A stretch of DNA of 42,038 nt. It comes from an uncultured Bacteroidales bacterium. Its GTDB lineage: Bacteria > Bacteroidota > Bacteroidia > Bacteroidales > P3. Positions 1 through 7,653 of the stretch are shown here, in pieces. A program made the translations under genes and the position numbers. The notes beneath the pieces were generated by a model. The model was not told the origin of the DNA and made no database searches. It was given only the letters and a program-made list of their open reading frames with translations. Position 1 is the first letter of the stretch. Every line of letters starts with the position of its first letter. The stretch spans positions 1 to 42,038 of the forward strand of contig CALUNB010000021.1 of NCBI GenBank assembly GCA_944321885.1. Reading direction: 5' to 3'.

Positions 1-8
1 TCGCCCCC

Positions 9-81
9 CAAAGACAGCTTGGTCTCGGCCATGCTCAAGCAAAGGAACGCTTGGCATGGCGCTCGACTTTCGCTATCGCTG
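9..81 (+). repeat. Palindromic repeat, copy 1 upstream of purE
   Basis: This 73-base unit is almost identical to the next one (90-162) over its central part, from AGCTTGGTCTCGGCC to CGACTTTCGCTATC. It holds an inner hairpin in which GCCATGC and CAAGC pair with GCTTGGCATGGC, with one bulged base. The outer arms are degraded: CAAAGACAGC on the left, and GCTATCGCTG on the right instead of GCTATCTTTG. This copy therefore lacks the -7 promoter box that the second copy carries. Confidence 0.75.
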
Positions 82-89
82 ACTGTCGT

Positions 90-162
90 CGAAGATAGCT
101 TGGTCTCGGCCATGCTCAAGCAAAGGAACGCTTGGCATGGCGCTCGACTTTCGCTATCTTTG
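90..162 (+). repeat. Palindromic promoter-carrying repeat, copy 2 upstream of purE
   Basis: The unit is bounded by near-perfect inverted ends, CGAAGATAGC at 90-99 and GCTATCTTTG at 153-162 (9 of 10 pair). It contains the same inner GCCATGC/GCATGGC hairpin as copy 1. The right arm contains TATCTTTG (155-162), the Bacteroidetes -7 consensus. Two elements of the same build lie in front of the flavin reductase gene (35595-35663 and 35677-35751). A MITE-like or REP-like origin is an inference. Confidence 0.75.
132..162 (+). promoter_or_regulatory. purE promoter formed by the repeat end
   Basis: TTG at 132-134 is followed 20 bases later by TATCTTTG at 155-162. This fits the Bacteroidetes TTTG-N19/20-TAnnTTTG pattern. 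The start codon follows 22 bases downstream, so the leader would be very short. The whole promoter lies inside the second palindromic repeat. Confidence 0.65.
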
Positions 163-184
163 CAGGTTGAGTAAATCGAAGAAA

Positions 185-715
185 ATGGAAAAGAAACATC
201 CCCTCGTCAGCCTGATTATGGGCAGTACCTCGGACTACCCGGTCATGGAAGCGGCTGCCAAATTCCTGAACGAACAGGAAATCCCTTTTGAAATCCTGGC
301 CCTCTCGGCACACCGGACTCCTTTGGAAGTCATTGATTTTGCCCGGAACGCACAACAAAGAGGCGTGAAGGTCATCATCGCGGCTGCCGGCATGGCCGCC
401 CACCTGCCCGGCGTGATTGCGGCCTTGACCCCGCTGCCGGTCATCGGGGTCCCCATCAAGTCGAGCTTGGAAGGCATGGATGCCGCTTTGGCCATCCTGC
501 AAATGCCTCCGGGAATCCCGGTAGCCACCGTGGCCATCAACGGTGCTTTGAACGCCGCCATCTTGGCCTTGCAGATTCTCTCGACCGGAGAGGACGGACA
601 ATCCAAAGCCTTCTTGCAAAAGCTGACAGCATACAAGGAAGGTCTCAAAGGCAAAATCAAGAAAGCCAACGAGGACCTCAAAAGCCACGAATTCGAGTTC
701 CGGGTTCAAGATTAA
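185..715 (+). CDS. purE: N5-carboxyaminoimidazole ribonucleotide mutase
   Basis: PurE catalyses the carboxylation-rearrangement step that gives 4-carboxy-AIR in cytosolic de novo purine synthesis. The 176-residue protein has the expected class I landmarks: GSTSDYPVM near residues 13-21, SAHRTP at 41-46 with the active-site histidine at 43, and the glycine/alanine-rich [10 protein letters not shown] loop. The ATG at 185 is chosen over an in-frame ATG at 137 because the upstream codons lie inside the promoter repeat and the family usually starts a few residues before the first strand. A strong terminator follows at 757-793, so it is probably transcribed alone. The usual partner purK is not in the window. 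Confidence 0.95.
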   Translation: MEKKHPLVSLIMGSTSDYPVMEAAAKFLNEQEIPFEILALSAHRTPLEVIDFARNAQQRGVKVIIAAAGMAAHLPGVIAALTPLPVIGVPIKSSLEGMDAALAILQMPPGIPVATVAINGALNAAILALQILSTGEDGQSKAFLQKLTAYKEGLKGKIKKANEDLKSHEFEFRVQD

Positions 716-756
716 CAAACACTCCTGGCTCCAAGCCAATTACTAATCGATACCGG

Positions 757-793
757 GGCTGTGTCAAAAACTTTTCCTTGACACAGCCTTTTT
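757..793 (+). terminator. Rho-independent terminator of purE
   Basis: GGCTGTGTCAA (757-767) pairs perfectly with TTGACACAGCC (778-788), with a 10-base loop, followed by TTTTT. The arm sequence TTGACACAGCC recurs next to hpt (4627-4637) and after prfA (29750-29760), so the hairpin seems to belong to a dispersed repeat. Confidence 0.85.
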
Positions 794-967
794 CTTTTCC
801 AGACACCCGGATTCCCCCCCCGAAGTCCCAATCTCTCCCCGGCGAATCGTTCCAATCCCAAACAACATTTAGCTGACAAACAAGCACCTTTCCCAAGCAA
901 GTTCGATAAAAAGCCCTGCCAGGCGTTTTCCTTGTACCCTGCGCTGCCAACCAGGCAGGGTTCCGAC

Positions 968-1921
968 ATGGAAAAGCCGCCTTTTTCCCAAAACCTCCCC
1001 CATCCGCCACACCGGATTGCCCGTTTCTCTGCAAAAAACGCTTGTTGGTGGATTTTCCTATTGTCCCCTCTGCTTTGCCTCCAAAACCGTCCGTCGGCCC
1101 AAGAAACACTCAACCTGCCTTTCAGCCTGCAATGTGTCCTTGCCCCAAGCCAATACGGGCTTCCCCCAAGCTTCCTGAACCCTGCCCTGCTATCCATCCA
1201 TGCCCAGGAAGGGAACCCGCAATACTTTATCGGAAGTTCGGCTCAAATGGGTTTCATCAAAGAAAACGGGCTTTACAGCCTTTCTTCCGGAATCCGATAC
1301 AAGAAAGATGCTTGGAACATCCATTACCTTTACAAAGGGTTCCCGGCCCTGAACCGGCAAGCGGCCGGTCTCGGTTACGCCCGCAACTTCCTCGCCGGTT
1401 TCTCGGCAGGCATCAGCGCCACTTACCAATCAACCAGCAAGATAGAAGACCGGAAACGGGAAAGCCTGCTCGACATCGGCTTTTCCTCGGCATTCCAACA
1501 TAAAGCCTTTTCCTTGAACTTCGCCCTCCATTATCCTGTCGTCTTGCATTCCCGGCAACGCAAGGAATGGAACCGGGCCCTTTCCCTGCAAATCGGAGCT
1601 TCTTTCCGGGTCTTCGAAGGTGCCCATATCGGGGCCGACCTCTACAAAGACCTGCGTTACCCGCTCCAAGCCGGTATCGCCTTGAGTTACCTCATCAAGG
1701 AGCGTTTCCTGGTTTATGGGCAGACAAGGGTCAACCCGCTGTCCTACCAGCTTGGTTTCGCCTATTCCCGCACTAACCTCCAAGTGGAAATCCATTGCGG
1801 CTACCACCCTCCCTTAGGCTTCGAAAGCTCGGCAGGCGTAGTCTGGAAACACCTTTTCAAGGGAAAAACGACTAAGACCACCCGAAAAACCGAAGTATCC
1901 CGTAGCGCGTCCCGGCCATGA
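968..1921 (+). CDS. Outer-membrane beta-barrel protein of unknown function
   Basis: This 317-residue protein has a signal peptide-like hydrophobic stretch (about residues 22-43, containing WWIFLLSPLLCL) and a probable cleavage after SAQ. The rest consists of alternating hydrophobic/polar strands ending in aromatic residues, typical of a small outer-membrane barrel. I do not recognise a named family; an early NPALLS motif resembles PorV/PorQ/FadL-like barrels. The ATG at 968 is preferred to a TTG at 932 because it gives a compact signal peptide. The stop overlaps the next start in an ATGA arrangement at 1918-1921, so the two proteins are translationally coupled and probably act together at the outer membrane. 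Confidence 0.7.
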   Translation: MEKPPFSQNLPHPPHRIARFSAKNACWWIFLLSPLLCLQNRPSAQETLNLPFSLQCVLAPSQYGLPPSFLNPALLSIHAQEGNPQYFIGSSAQMGFIKENGLYSLSSGIRYKKDAWNIHYLYKGFPALNRQAAGLGYARNFLAGFSAGISATYQSTSKIEDRKRESLLDIGFSSAFQHKAFSLNFALHYPVVLHSRQRKEWNRALSLQIGASFRVFEGAHIGADLYKDLRYPLQAGIALSYLIKERFLVYGQTRVNPLSYQLGFAYSRTNLQVEIHCGYHPPLGFESSAGVVWKHLFKGKTTKTTRKTEVSRSASRP

Positions 1922-4284
1922 AACAGAATGCTTTGCGACGGGTACCGGTTCCCAAAACCTTTCGACGGAGGAGAAGCATCCTGCCCAGATGCCTGCTCCT
2001 GGCCGCCTACTTCGTTGCCTTGCCCGCAACCATAACCGCAGAAGCCGCACTCGTACCGGACTCCCGCCCCGGCACCGGTAACCGCCAAGGACACCCCCGC
2101 CCCCCCAGCGTTCAAGACAGCCTCCAAGACACGCCCGACCAGCCCCCTCCGTTTCCGGAATCCGTGGAAGAAGCTTGGGAAAACCAACTCGAAACCCGGA
2201 TGGAAAGGTTGGACGAAGCCGGTATCATCCCCGGAGAAGACTGGGAAGAAACCTTGTCCGAACGCAGCTACTATCAAGACAATCCACTCAACCTGAACTC
2301 GGTGACAGCCGATGACCTGCGCAAGCTCCGGATTCTGGACGAATGGCAAATCCAAGCCCTGCTCCATTACCGCGAAAGCTACGGGCAAATCGTCCACTGG
2401 AAGGAAATCAGCGATTTCGTCCCCGGGTTCAACGACCACACGACCCGGCTCCTGCAGCCCTACCTCTACCTTGGCCCGGAAACGGAACGCTTATCCCTTT
2501 CCGGACTCCTCAAACAGGGGAAGCACCAGGTCTTGAGCCGCTACGCCCGCAGCCTCAAAGCGGGAAAAGCATTCCGGGAGGGCAAATACGCAGGACCGCC
2601 CGATGCCTGGTACTTCCGCTACCTGTTCAATGCCCGGAACCATATCCGTATCGGTTTCGCCGCCCAGCAAGACCCAGGAGAGGCTTTCGGTCCCTACGGA
2701 TTCGATTTCTATTCCGGATACTTGGCTCTGAACCAGATAGGCCCCCTGCGCCAATTCGTTGCAGGGACGTATCGTATCGATTGGGGTTGGGGATTGCACC
2801 TGCACTCGGGCGGTAGTTTTTACGGAGGCGTGCAACCCGGCCTGATGGCCTCTGTCGGAACGGGCATACGCCCTTTTGCGTCCGGAGCCGAATACGGGTT
2901 CCTGCAAGGGGCCGCCGCCGAGTTCCAACTGCCCCGGAATTGGGAAGCCGGTATCCTTTATTCGAACCGGAAACGGGATGGCCGCTTTGAATTTCCCTCG
3001 TCCTTATCGTCACCGGATGCCCAGGAATCCGGAAGTGGAGAATCCGGAAGCCCGGTTCCCGCCACCGGACAAATCCCGGGACTTTTGGAAATGGTCAGCT
3101 CCCTGCCCCAAACCGGTTACCACCGGACAACCACCGAACAAGCCGGAAAGCACAAACTGAGGGAAGAAATCTGGGGACTGCATGTGGGGAAAAGCTGGAA
3201 ACAAGCCCGCATGGGCATCAATTTCTCCGCCGGAAAGTTAGGCGGGACCTACAATCCCGGCATGAAAACCGGCCAACAAGCCCGAAGCCTGTTACCCCTC
3301 GGCCAAGTTTATATGGAAATGGCCGTTTCTGCACATTACCAAGTTCTTCTGAAAAGCCTGCACCTGTACGGGGAAGCAGCTTTGAGACCTTGGACCCAAG
3401 GTCTGGAACCCCCTTGCCAAAGACCGGGAGTACCTGAATCCCCGTCCGGATCCCTGCCCGCCACAAACGGGACGGAGCAACCCGGTTCCAACGGAAAACA
3501 CCAAAGCAAGAACTTTGCCTATGCCGTCCTGCAAGGTTTGCAATGGAAACCTTCCGAAAGCTTTTCCCTCGCGGCTCGCTACACGTATTACAGCCCGACC
3601 TGGTACTTGCTTTACGGCTCCATGCCACTCTCCTTCCCGGCAGCCTCGGCAAAACAAGGCCGTCAAAGACAGGAATTCGAGTGGCAAGCCCTCGCGCTCC
3701 TGCCGCATTCCTTCTCGATAGAAACCCAAGCCTATATCCAGGCCAGGCGGACAGCCCAAAGCTTGGTTTCCCTCAACTATTCCCTCAGCGGGAAACTCGC
3801 TTATGCCAAAAGGGATTTCGAGCTTTACCTCCAATGCCGCTACGGGGAAAGCCAAACCCGGCAAGGCCTCTCCTTACGCCTCAATTTTGCCTACCAGCTC
3901 CCCGCCGGCTTCTTCGGGGAAAGCCGGATGGAAAGCTGGAACTTCGAGCAAGGAATCCTGTTGATGCAGGATTTCGGGTTCGCCCTGCCCGGAAACCGCT
4001 TCAAGCTCCGCTTCCGTGCCGCCTTGTTCCACACCCAAGACTATGCCTCCCGGATTTACGCCTACGAACACGATGTCTTGTACGCTTCTTCGGTCACAGC
4101 CCTTTACGGACGGGGCATACGCCTTGCCTTGAACCTGCGCTACCAAGCCTGCCGGTGGTTCGTCCTCGAATGCAAATACGCCCATACCTTGCAGGACGGG
4201 GTCCGGAAAACGGGAAGCGGGGACAACGAGCGGACAGGCTTCTTGGTCCCGGAAATCAAAATCCAGGCCCGCTTCAAGTTCTGA
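1918..4284 (+). CDS. Helix-hairpin-helix (ComEA-like) domain protein with beta-barrel
   Basis: The 788-residue protein starts with an Arg-rich segment and a hydrophobic signal (about residues 21-43). A proline-rich linker follows, then a ComEA/competence-type helix-hairpin-helix region at about residues 118-186 (NPLNLNSVTADDLRKL..., then SYGQIVHWKEI). The remaining 600 residues are rich in Tyr/Trp/Gly strands and end in ARFKF, an aromatic end typical of outer-membrane barrels. HhH domains of this type bind DNA in ComEA and also occur as structural modules in Bacteroidetes envelope proteins. It overlaps the upstream barrel gene by four bases. A role in DNA binding at the cell surface is possible but unproven. 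Confidence 0.7.
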   Translation: MKQNALRRVPVPKTFRRRRSILPRCLLLAAYFVALPATITAEAALVPDSRPGTGNRQGHPRPPSVQDSLQDTPDQPPPFPESVEEAWENQLETRMERLDEAGIIPGEDWEETLSERSYYQDNPLNLNSVTADDLRKLRILDEWQIQALLHYRESYGQIVHWKEISDFVPGFNDHTTRLLQPYLYLGPETERLSLSGLLKQGKHQVLSRYARSLKAGKAFREGKYAGPPDAWYFRYLFNARNHIRIGFAAQQDPGEAFGPYGFDFYSGYLALNQIGPLRQFVAGTYRIDWGWGLHLHSGGSFYGGVQPGLMASVGTGIRPFASGAEYGFLQGAAAEFQLPRNWEAGILYSNRKRDGRFEFPSSLSSPDAQESGSGESGSPVPATGQIPGLLEMVSSLPQTGYHRTTTEQAGKHKLREEIWGLHVGKSWKQARMGINFSAGKLGGTYNPGMKTGQQARSLLPLGQVYMEMAVSAHYQVLLKSLHLYGEAALRPWTQGLEPPCQRPGVPESPSGSLPATNGTEQPGSNGKHQSKNFAYAVLQGLQWKPSESFSLAARYTYYSPTWYLLYGSMPLSFPAASAKQGRQRQEFEWQALALLPHSFSIETQAYIQARRTAQSLVSLNYSLSGKLAYAKRDFELYLQCRYGESQTRQGLSLRLNFAYQLPAGFFGESRMESWNFEQGILLMQDFGFALPGNRFKLRFRAALFHTQDYASRIYAYEHDVLYASSVTALYGRGIRLALNLRYQACRWFVLECKYAHTLQDGVRKTGSGDNERTGFLVPEIKIQARFKF

Positions 4285-4371
4285 GCGAAGCAAAAGTCCC
4301 GGACAAAGCCGTAGGGAGCCGTTCCGGAAAGGTTTTTTCCCATCTCTTCCCACCCGCATGGAAAAATGTAG

Positions 4372-4379
4372 TAAGTTTG
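4372..4379 (+). promoter_or_regulatory. Candidate -7 box upstream of hpt
   Basis: TAAGTTTG matches TAnnTTTG, but no good TTTG lies 19 bases upstream. If active, it would give a 300-base hpt leader containing the whole palindromic element at 4417-4622. Confidence 0.35.
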
Positions 4380-4416
4380 CAGGTTGGCAAGCAGGCGGTG
4401 TGTCATGAAAATTTTT

Positions 4417-4622
4417 AGAAGCTGTTTAAATTTATTTGTTTAGGCCATCGGGAGGGGATTTCGAGGGATAGCGCCGCGTTTTTCAAAGGAGGATAGCCAA
4501 GCTATCTGACGTGAAAAACACAAGCAAGAGCCGAAATAGCCCCCGATGGGCAAACAAAATCCTGAAACCGGTCCCTGAAATTTCAGCCTTTTCAGGATTG
4601 TAAGAAATTTTAAACAGCTTCT
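4417..4622. mobile_element. MITE-like palindromic element
   Basis: The ends are inverted repeats: AGAAGCTGTTTAAATTT at 4417-4433 against AAATTTTAAACAGCTTCT at 4605-4622, one base of indel apart. A second inverted pair lies inside (TTTGTTTaGGCCATCGGG against CCCGATGGGCAAACAAA) and a small GATAGC/GCTATC hairpin sits near the centre. There is no credible coding capacity. The element is flanked by GTGTGTCATgAAAA on the left and TTTTGACACAGCC on the right, the two halves of a terminator-like hairpin, so it may have inserted in such a loop. A target-site duplication is not obvious. Confidence 0.6.
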
Positions 4623-4678
4623 TATTTTGACACAGCCTCCAGTAGTTCCCAAAGAACAAATCCAGAACGGAAACAAAG

Positions 4679-5221
4679 ATGGAAACGGAAATCGTCAAGA
4701 TAAAGGACAAGGAGTTCAAACCCTACCTCACTCCTGCGCAAATCAACGACATCATTGAAGACCTCGCCCGGAGGATTAACCGGGACTATGCCGGGAAGAA
4801 CCCGCTTTTGGTCGCCATCCTGAACGGGGCGTTCATCTTCGCCGCCGACCTGGTCAAGAAACTTTCCTTCCCCTGCCGGATTTCCCTGATCAAAGTCAGC
4901 TCCTATGCAGGTACGGAAAGCACGCAGAATGTTTGCGAACTGATTGGTTTGCAGGAAAGCATCAAGGACGAGGACGTCATCATCATCGAGGATATCGTGG
5001 ATACCGGTGTCACGATGTCCCATTTGTTGGAACGCCTGCGGAAAGACCAGCCCAGAAGCCTTGCCATCTGTAGTTTGCTGTTCAAACCGGAAAAATTCAC
5101 CAAGGACTATACCATCGACTACATCGGGAAATCCATTCCCAACGAGTTCGTGGTAGGTTACGGCTTCGATTATGACGGGTACGGGCGTAACCTGCCGGGC
5201 ATCTACCAGCTTAAGGACTAA
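4679..5221 (+). CDS. hpt: Hypoxanthine phosphoribosyltransferase
   Basis: Hpt salvages hypoxanthine (and usually guanine) with PRPP to give IMP/GMP in the cytosol. The 180-residue product has the PRPP-binding signature VIIIEDIVDTGVT at about residues 100-112, with the two acidic residues before the DTG loop. It also has the flexible-loop motif SSYAGT near 74-79 and the N-terminal LNGAFIFAADL segment. Length fits the family. It is followed by adk after 187 bases, a purine nucleotide grouping. The leader contains a MITE-like palindrome, which could affect expression. Confidence 0.95.
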   Translation: METEIVKIKDKEFKPYLTPAQINDIIEDLARRINRDYAGKNPLLVAILNGAFIFAADLVKKLSFPCRISLIKVSSYAGTESTQNVCELIGLQESIKDEDVIIIEDIVDTGVTMSHLLERLRKDQPRSLAICSLLFKPEKFTKDYTIDYIGKSIPNEFVVGYGFDYDGYGRNLPGIYQLKD

Positions 5222-5229
5222 GTTCCAAG

Positions 5230-5253
5230 CGTTGAATCGCGATGGATTCAACG
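5230..5253 (+). terminator. Hairpin after hpt
   Basis: CGTTGAATC (5230-5238) and GATTCAACG (5245-5253) form a perfect 9-base stem with a 6-base loop, 8 bases after the hpt stop. No U-tract follows, so it may be an mRNA 3'-end stabiliser or weak terminator. The rest of the 187-base hpt-adk gap shows nothing else. Confidence 0.4.
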
Positions 5254-5408
5254 ACTTGCAGGGAATTGCCCCGATGGTGCCGGATTCACCGGATTATCCG
5301 CCGAAGAATCCCGGCATCGTTCCCGGTCGTGAAGCCATCCATGAACCTAAGGACTTCCGGAACATTCCGGCCCTTGGCCTCCTCTTGAAATCCTAAAAAC
5401 AATCAACC

Positions 5409-5984
5409 ATGTTGAATATTGCACTTTTTGGCCCCCCGGGTGCCGGAAAAGGGACCCAATCGGAAAGTTTGATAGCCAAATACGGCTTGTTGTACATCTC
5501 CACGGGCGACATCCTGCGCAAGGAAATCGCTTCCGGTTCCGAACTGGGCAAGAAAATCAACGCCATCACCTCCGAAGGCCATCTGGTTTCGGACGAGCTC
5601 ATCATGAGCATCATCCGCAAAACCATCGAAACCAATCCCCATGTGGAGGGAATCCTTTTCGATGGTTTTCCCCGCAACATCTCCCAAGCGAAACTGCTTG
5701 AAAACCTGATGGAAGAATTAGGAACACCTTTCACAGGCGTGTTAAGCCTCGAGGTTCCCCGCGAAGAACTGATTACCCGGCTGATCAACCGGGGCAAGGT
5801 TTCGGGTCGCTCGGACGACAAGGAAGATGTCATCCTGGAAAGGCTCAAGGAGTACGAAGAAAAGACCTTGCCGGTAGCGGAATATTTCAGCAAGAAGGGC
5901 AATTTCTACCCGGTAAAAGGGGTGGGAAGCCTGGAGGAAATCTTCGACCGCTTGGTGGCCGAAATCGAGAAGCACCGCCGGTAA
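5409..5984 (+). CDS. adk: Adenylate kinase
   Basis: Adk interconverts ATP + AMP and 2 ADP. The 191-residue protein has the P-loop GPPGAGKGT (8-16), the AMP-site segment STGDILR (32-38), and FDGFPR (83-88). The LID is the short type (RGKVSGRSDD), with no zinc-binding cysteines. Length agrees with Bacteroidetes short adenylate kinases. It precedes the Mrp gene by 46 bases and could share a transcript with it. Confidence 0.96.
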   Translation: MLNIALFGPPGAGKGTQSESLIAKYGLLYISTGDILRKEIASGSELGKKINAITSEGHLVSDELIMSIIRKTIETNPHVEGILFDGFPRNISQAKLLENLMEELGTPFTGVLSLEVPREELITRLINRGKVSGRSDDKEDVILERLKEYEEKTLPVAEYFSKKGNFYPVKGVGSLEEIFDRLVAEIEKHRR

Positions 5985-6030
5985 AGCCCGGATAAGGATT
6001 TGACCTGCAAACTGTAAAAGCAAATACACA

Positions 6031-7086
6031 ATGAACAACACACCTGGAATTGAAGACGTGAAAGCGGCTTTGAGCCATGTGATGGATCCGGAATTGGGTT
6101 CCGACCTGGTGAGCCTCGACATGATCCGGAACATCGTGGTGAAAGGCAAGACCATTTCGTTCGATTTGGTGCTGACCACACCGGCCTGCCCGCTCAAACA
6201 AGTCCTGAGCGACAATTGCAGGGCGGCCATTGCCGAATACATTTCCCCCGGATATCAAGTCGAAATCAACCTGACTTCTTCCAAACCGGCCCAGCCGCAG
6301 ACGGATTTGAGCCAGCTCAAGGATGTCAAGCACATCATCGCCGTGGCTTCGGGAAAAGGGGGAGTGGGCAAATCGACCGTGGCGGCCAACCTGGCCTTGG
6401 CTTTGGCCCAGGAGGGCAAGAAGGTGGCTTTGGTCGATGCCGATATCTACGGCCCTTCGATACCGACCATGTTCGGTCTGGAAAACGTGCAGCCCCAAGG
6501 CGTACAGGAGGGTGACAAGACCTTGCTGCTTCCCGAAGAAAAATATGGAATCAAACTGATTTCCATCGGGTTCTTCGTGGATTCCGACAAAGGGCTCCTC
6601 TGGCGCGGCCCCATGGCTTCGAACGCGCTCAAACAGATGTTCACCGAGGCCTTGTGGGGAGAAATCGACTATATGGTCGTGGACCTGCCCCCCGGAACGG
6701 GCGACATCCACATCACCTTGGTCCAGACCCTGCCGGTGAGCGGTTCCATACTGGTTTCCAGCCCGCAGCAGGTGGCCATCGCCGATGTGAAACGTGCCGC
6801 CCAGATGTTCCAAGCCGTCAAGGTTCCCATGTTAGGCATGGTGGAAAACATGGCCTATTTCGTGCCTTCGGACATGCCGGACAAGAAATACTACATTTTC
6901 GGCAAAGGGGCTTGTGAAAGCTATGCGGCCCAGATGGGCTTGCCGATGTTGGCGCAAATCCCCATGACCGAAGCCACCGCCCGTAGCGGGGATGCCGGGA
7001 AGCCGGAAATCCTCGGTGCCGAAAGCCCGGTAACCAAGGCGTTCCGGGATTTGGCGGCGAAGGTCATGACGGCCCGACCCTGCTAA
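6031..7086 (+). CDS. mrp: Mrp/ApbC-type iron-sulfur cluster carrier ATPase
   Basis: This 351-residue protein belongs to the Mrp/NBP35 P-loop family that carries Fe-S clusters to apoproteins in the cytosol. Residues 1-80 form a MIP18 (DUF59) domain with TTPACPL. The deviant Walker A SGKGGVGKST is at 107-116, VDADIYGPSIP follows at 135-145, and the switch/Walker B region DLPPGTGD lies at 218-225. The C-terminal CxxC that ligates the cluster in E. coli Mrp and NBP35 is absent: the region after VENMAYF reads VPSDMPDKKYYIFG. The next gene is a NifU-domain protein, which supports an Fe-S assembly role. Confidence 0.92.
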   Translation: MNNTPGIEDVKAALSHVMDPELGSDLVSLDMIRNIVVKGKTISFDLVLTTPACPLKQVLSDNCRAAIAEYISPGYQVEINLTSSKPAQPQTDLSQLKDVKHIIAVASGKGGVGKSTVAANLALALAQEGKKVALVDADIYGPSIPTMFGLENVQPQGVQEGDKTLLLPEEKYGIKLISIGFFVDSDKGLLWRGPMASNALKQMFTEALWGEIDYMVVDLPPGTGDIHITLVQTLPVSGSILVSSPQQVAIADVKRAAQMFQAVKVPMLGMVENMAYFVPSDMPDKKYYIFGKGACESYAAQMGLPMLAQIPMTEATARSGDAGKPEILGAESPVTKAFRDLAAKVMTARPC

Positions 7087-7243
7087 AGCTGGCGGTTTGT
7101 CATAAACAGTTGTATTTTATTTATTTCAACACTGTTCATGACCTGCTTTCCCTCGGAAAAGGTCCCGTAAGCCGGAGGTCGAGCCAGATACGGTTCGGCT
7201 CTAGGAACAAATTCTTATTCACTAAAATAAAAAAGAAAACAAT

Positions 7244-7498
7244 ATGGACGCTCAACAGAAACAAGAAGTGGAAAACCGTGTAAAGCAAATCATCGAAGAC
7301 CGCATCCGTCCGGCCCTGCAAGCTGACGGCGGTGACATTTCCTTTGTGGAAATGACCGATGAAGGCGTGGTCAAAGTCCGTCTGCACGGTGCCTGCGGGA
7401 GCTGCCCCCGCGCCCAGATGACCCTAAAACAAGGGGTGGAAGTGGCTATCCGCAGCGAGGTTCCCGAAGTGGCCGAAGTGGCTGCCATCGGGTTCTAA
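7244..7498 (+). CDS. NifU C-terminal domain protein (Nfu-type Fe-S scaffold)
   Basis: This 84-residue protein consists only of the NifU C-terminal domain, which carries a transferable [4Fe-4S] cluster between two monomers. The signature is intact: RPALQADGGDISFV followed by GACGSCPRAQMTLKQGVE, with the CxxC at 51-54. It lies 157 bases downstream of mrp in the same direction; both serve Fe-S biogenesis. The gap starts with a GGCGGTTTGTCATAA copy of the dispersed repeat (7089-7103). No clear -7 box is visible, so co-transcription with mrp is plausible. Confidence 0.93.
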   Translation: MDAQQKQEVENRVKQIIEDRIRPALQADGGDISFVEMTDEGVVKVRLHGACGSCPRAQMTLKQGVEVAIRSEVPEVAEVAAIGF

Positions 7499-7616
7499 CA
7501 ATTGCACGGAAATCCTGACATAGCTAAATTCCAAAGTCCTGAACCTCCGTGCTGAAAAACGGAACAGCGGTATCTGTTTTTTTCCGAAAAATACCGGAAA
7601 GAACGTGGCGGACAAA

Positions 7617-7653
7617 CAAGATTTGGAAATTCCAAAATCTTGACCCATCTTTG
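7617..7653 (+). promoter_or_regulatory. Promoter with overlapping palindromic operator, MATE leader
   Basis: TTTG at 7622-7625 and CATCTTTG at 7646-7653 are separated by 20 bases, close to TTTG-N19-TAnnTTTG. The spacer and -33 box lie in an inverted repeat: CAAGATTTGGAA, one central base, then TTCCAAAATCTTG, with a 7-base perfect core TTTGGAA/TTCCAAA. A repressor or activator dimer bound here would cover the promoter. No cognate regulator is adjacent. Confidence 0.5.

Larger units (their letters stand above)
4285..4678. other. Intergenic region before hpt: promoter box, repeat fragment, MITE-like element
   Basis: No gene is visible in these 394 bases. In order it holds a -7-like box TAAGTTTG (4372-4379), a fragment of the dispersed GGCGGTGTGTCAT repeat (4394-4406), a 206-base palindromic element (4417-4622) and the terminator-type arm TTGACACAGCC (4627-4637). 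Small minus-strand open frames here read through the palindrome and look accidental. Confidence 0.7.

Noticed and set aside
1..162. A CRISPR array from the two near-identical units before purE
   Set aside because: The units are adjacent without unique spacers, are internally palindromic over their whole length and recur singly elsewhere; no cas gene is present.
968..1921. PorV/PorQ type IX secretion component
   Set aside because: Only an NPALLS-like stretch and barrel character are shared; without other T9SS genes nearby the name would be a guess.
4440..4719. Two 78-residue minus-strand frames in front of hpt
   Set aside because: They lie across the palindromic MITE-like element and hpt start and have no family features; a frame in a palindrome is expected by chance.
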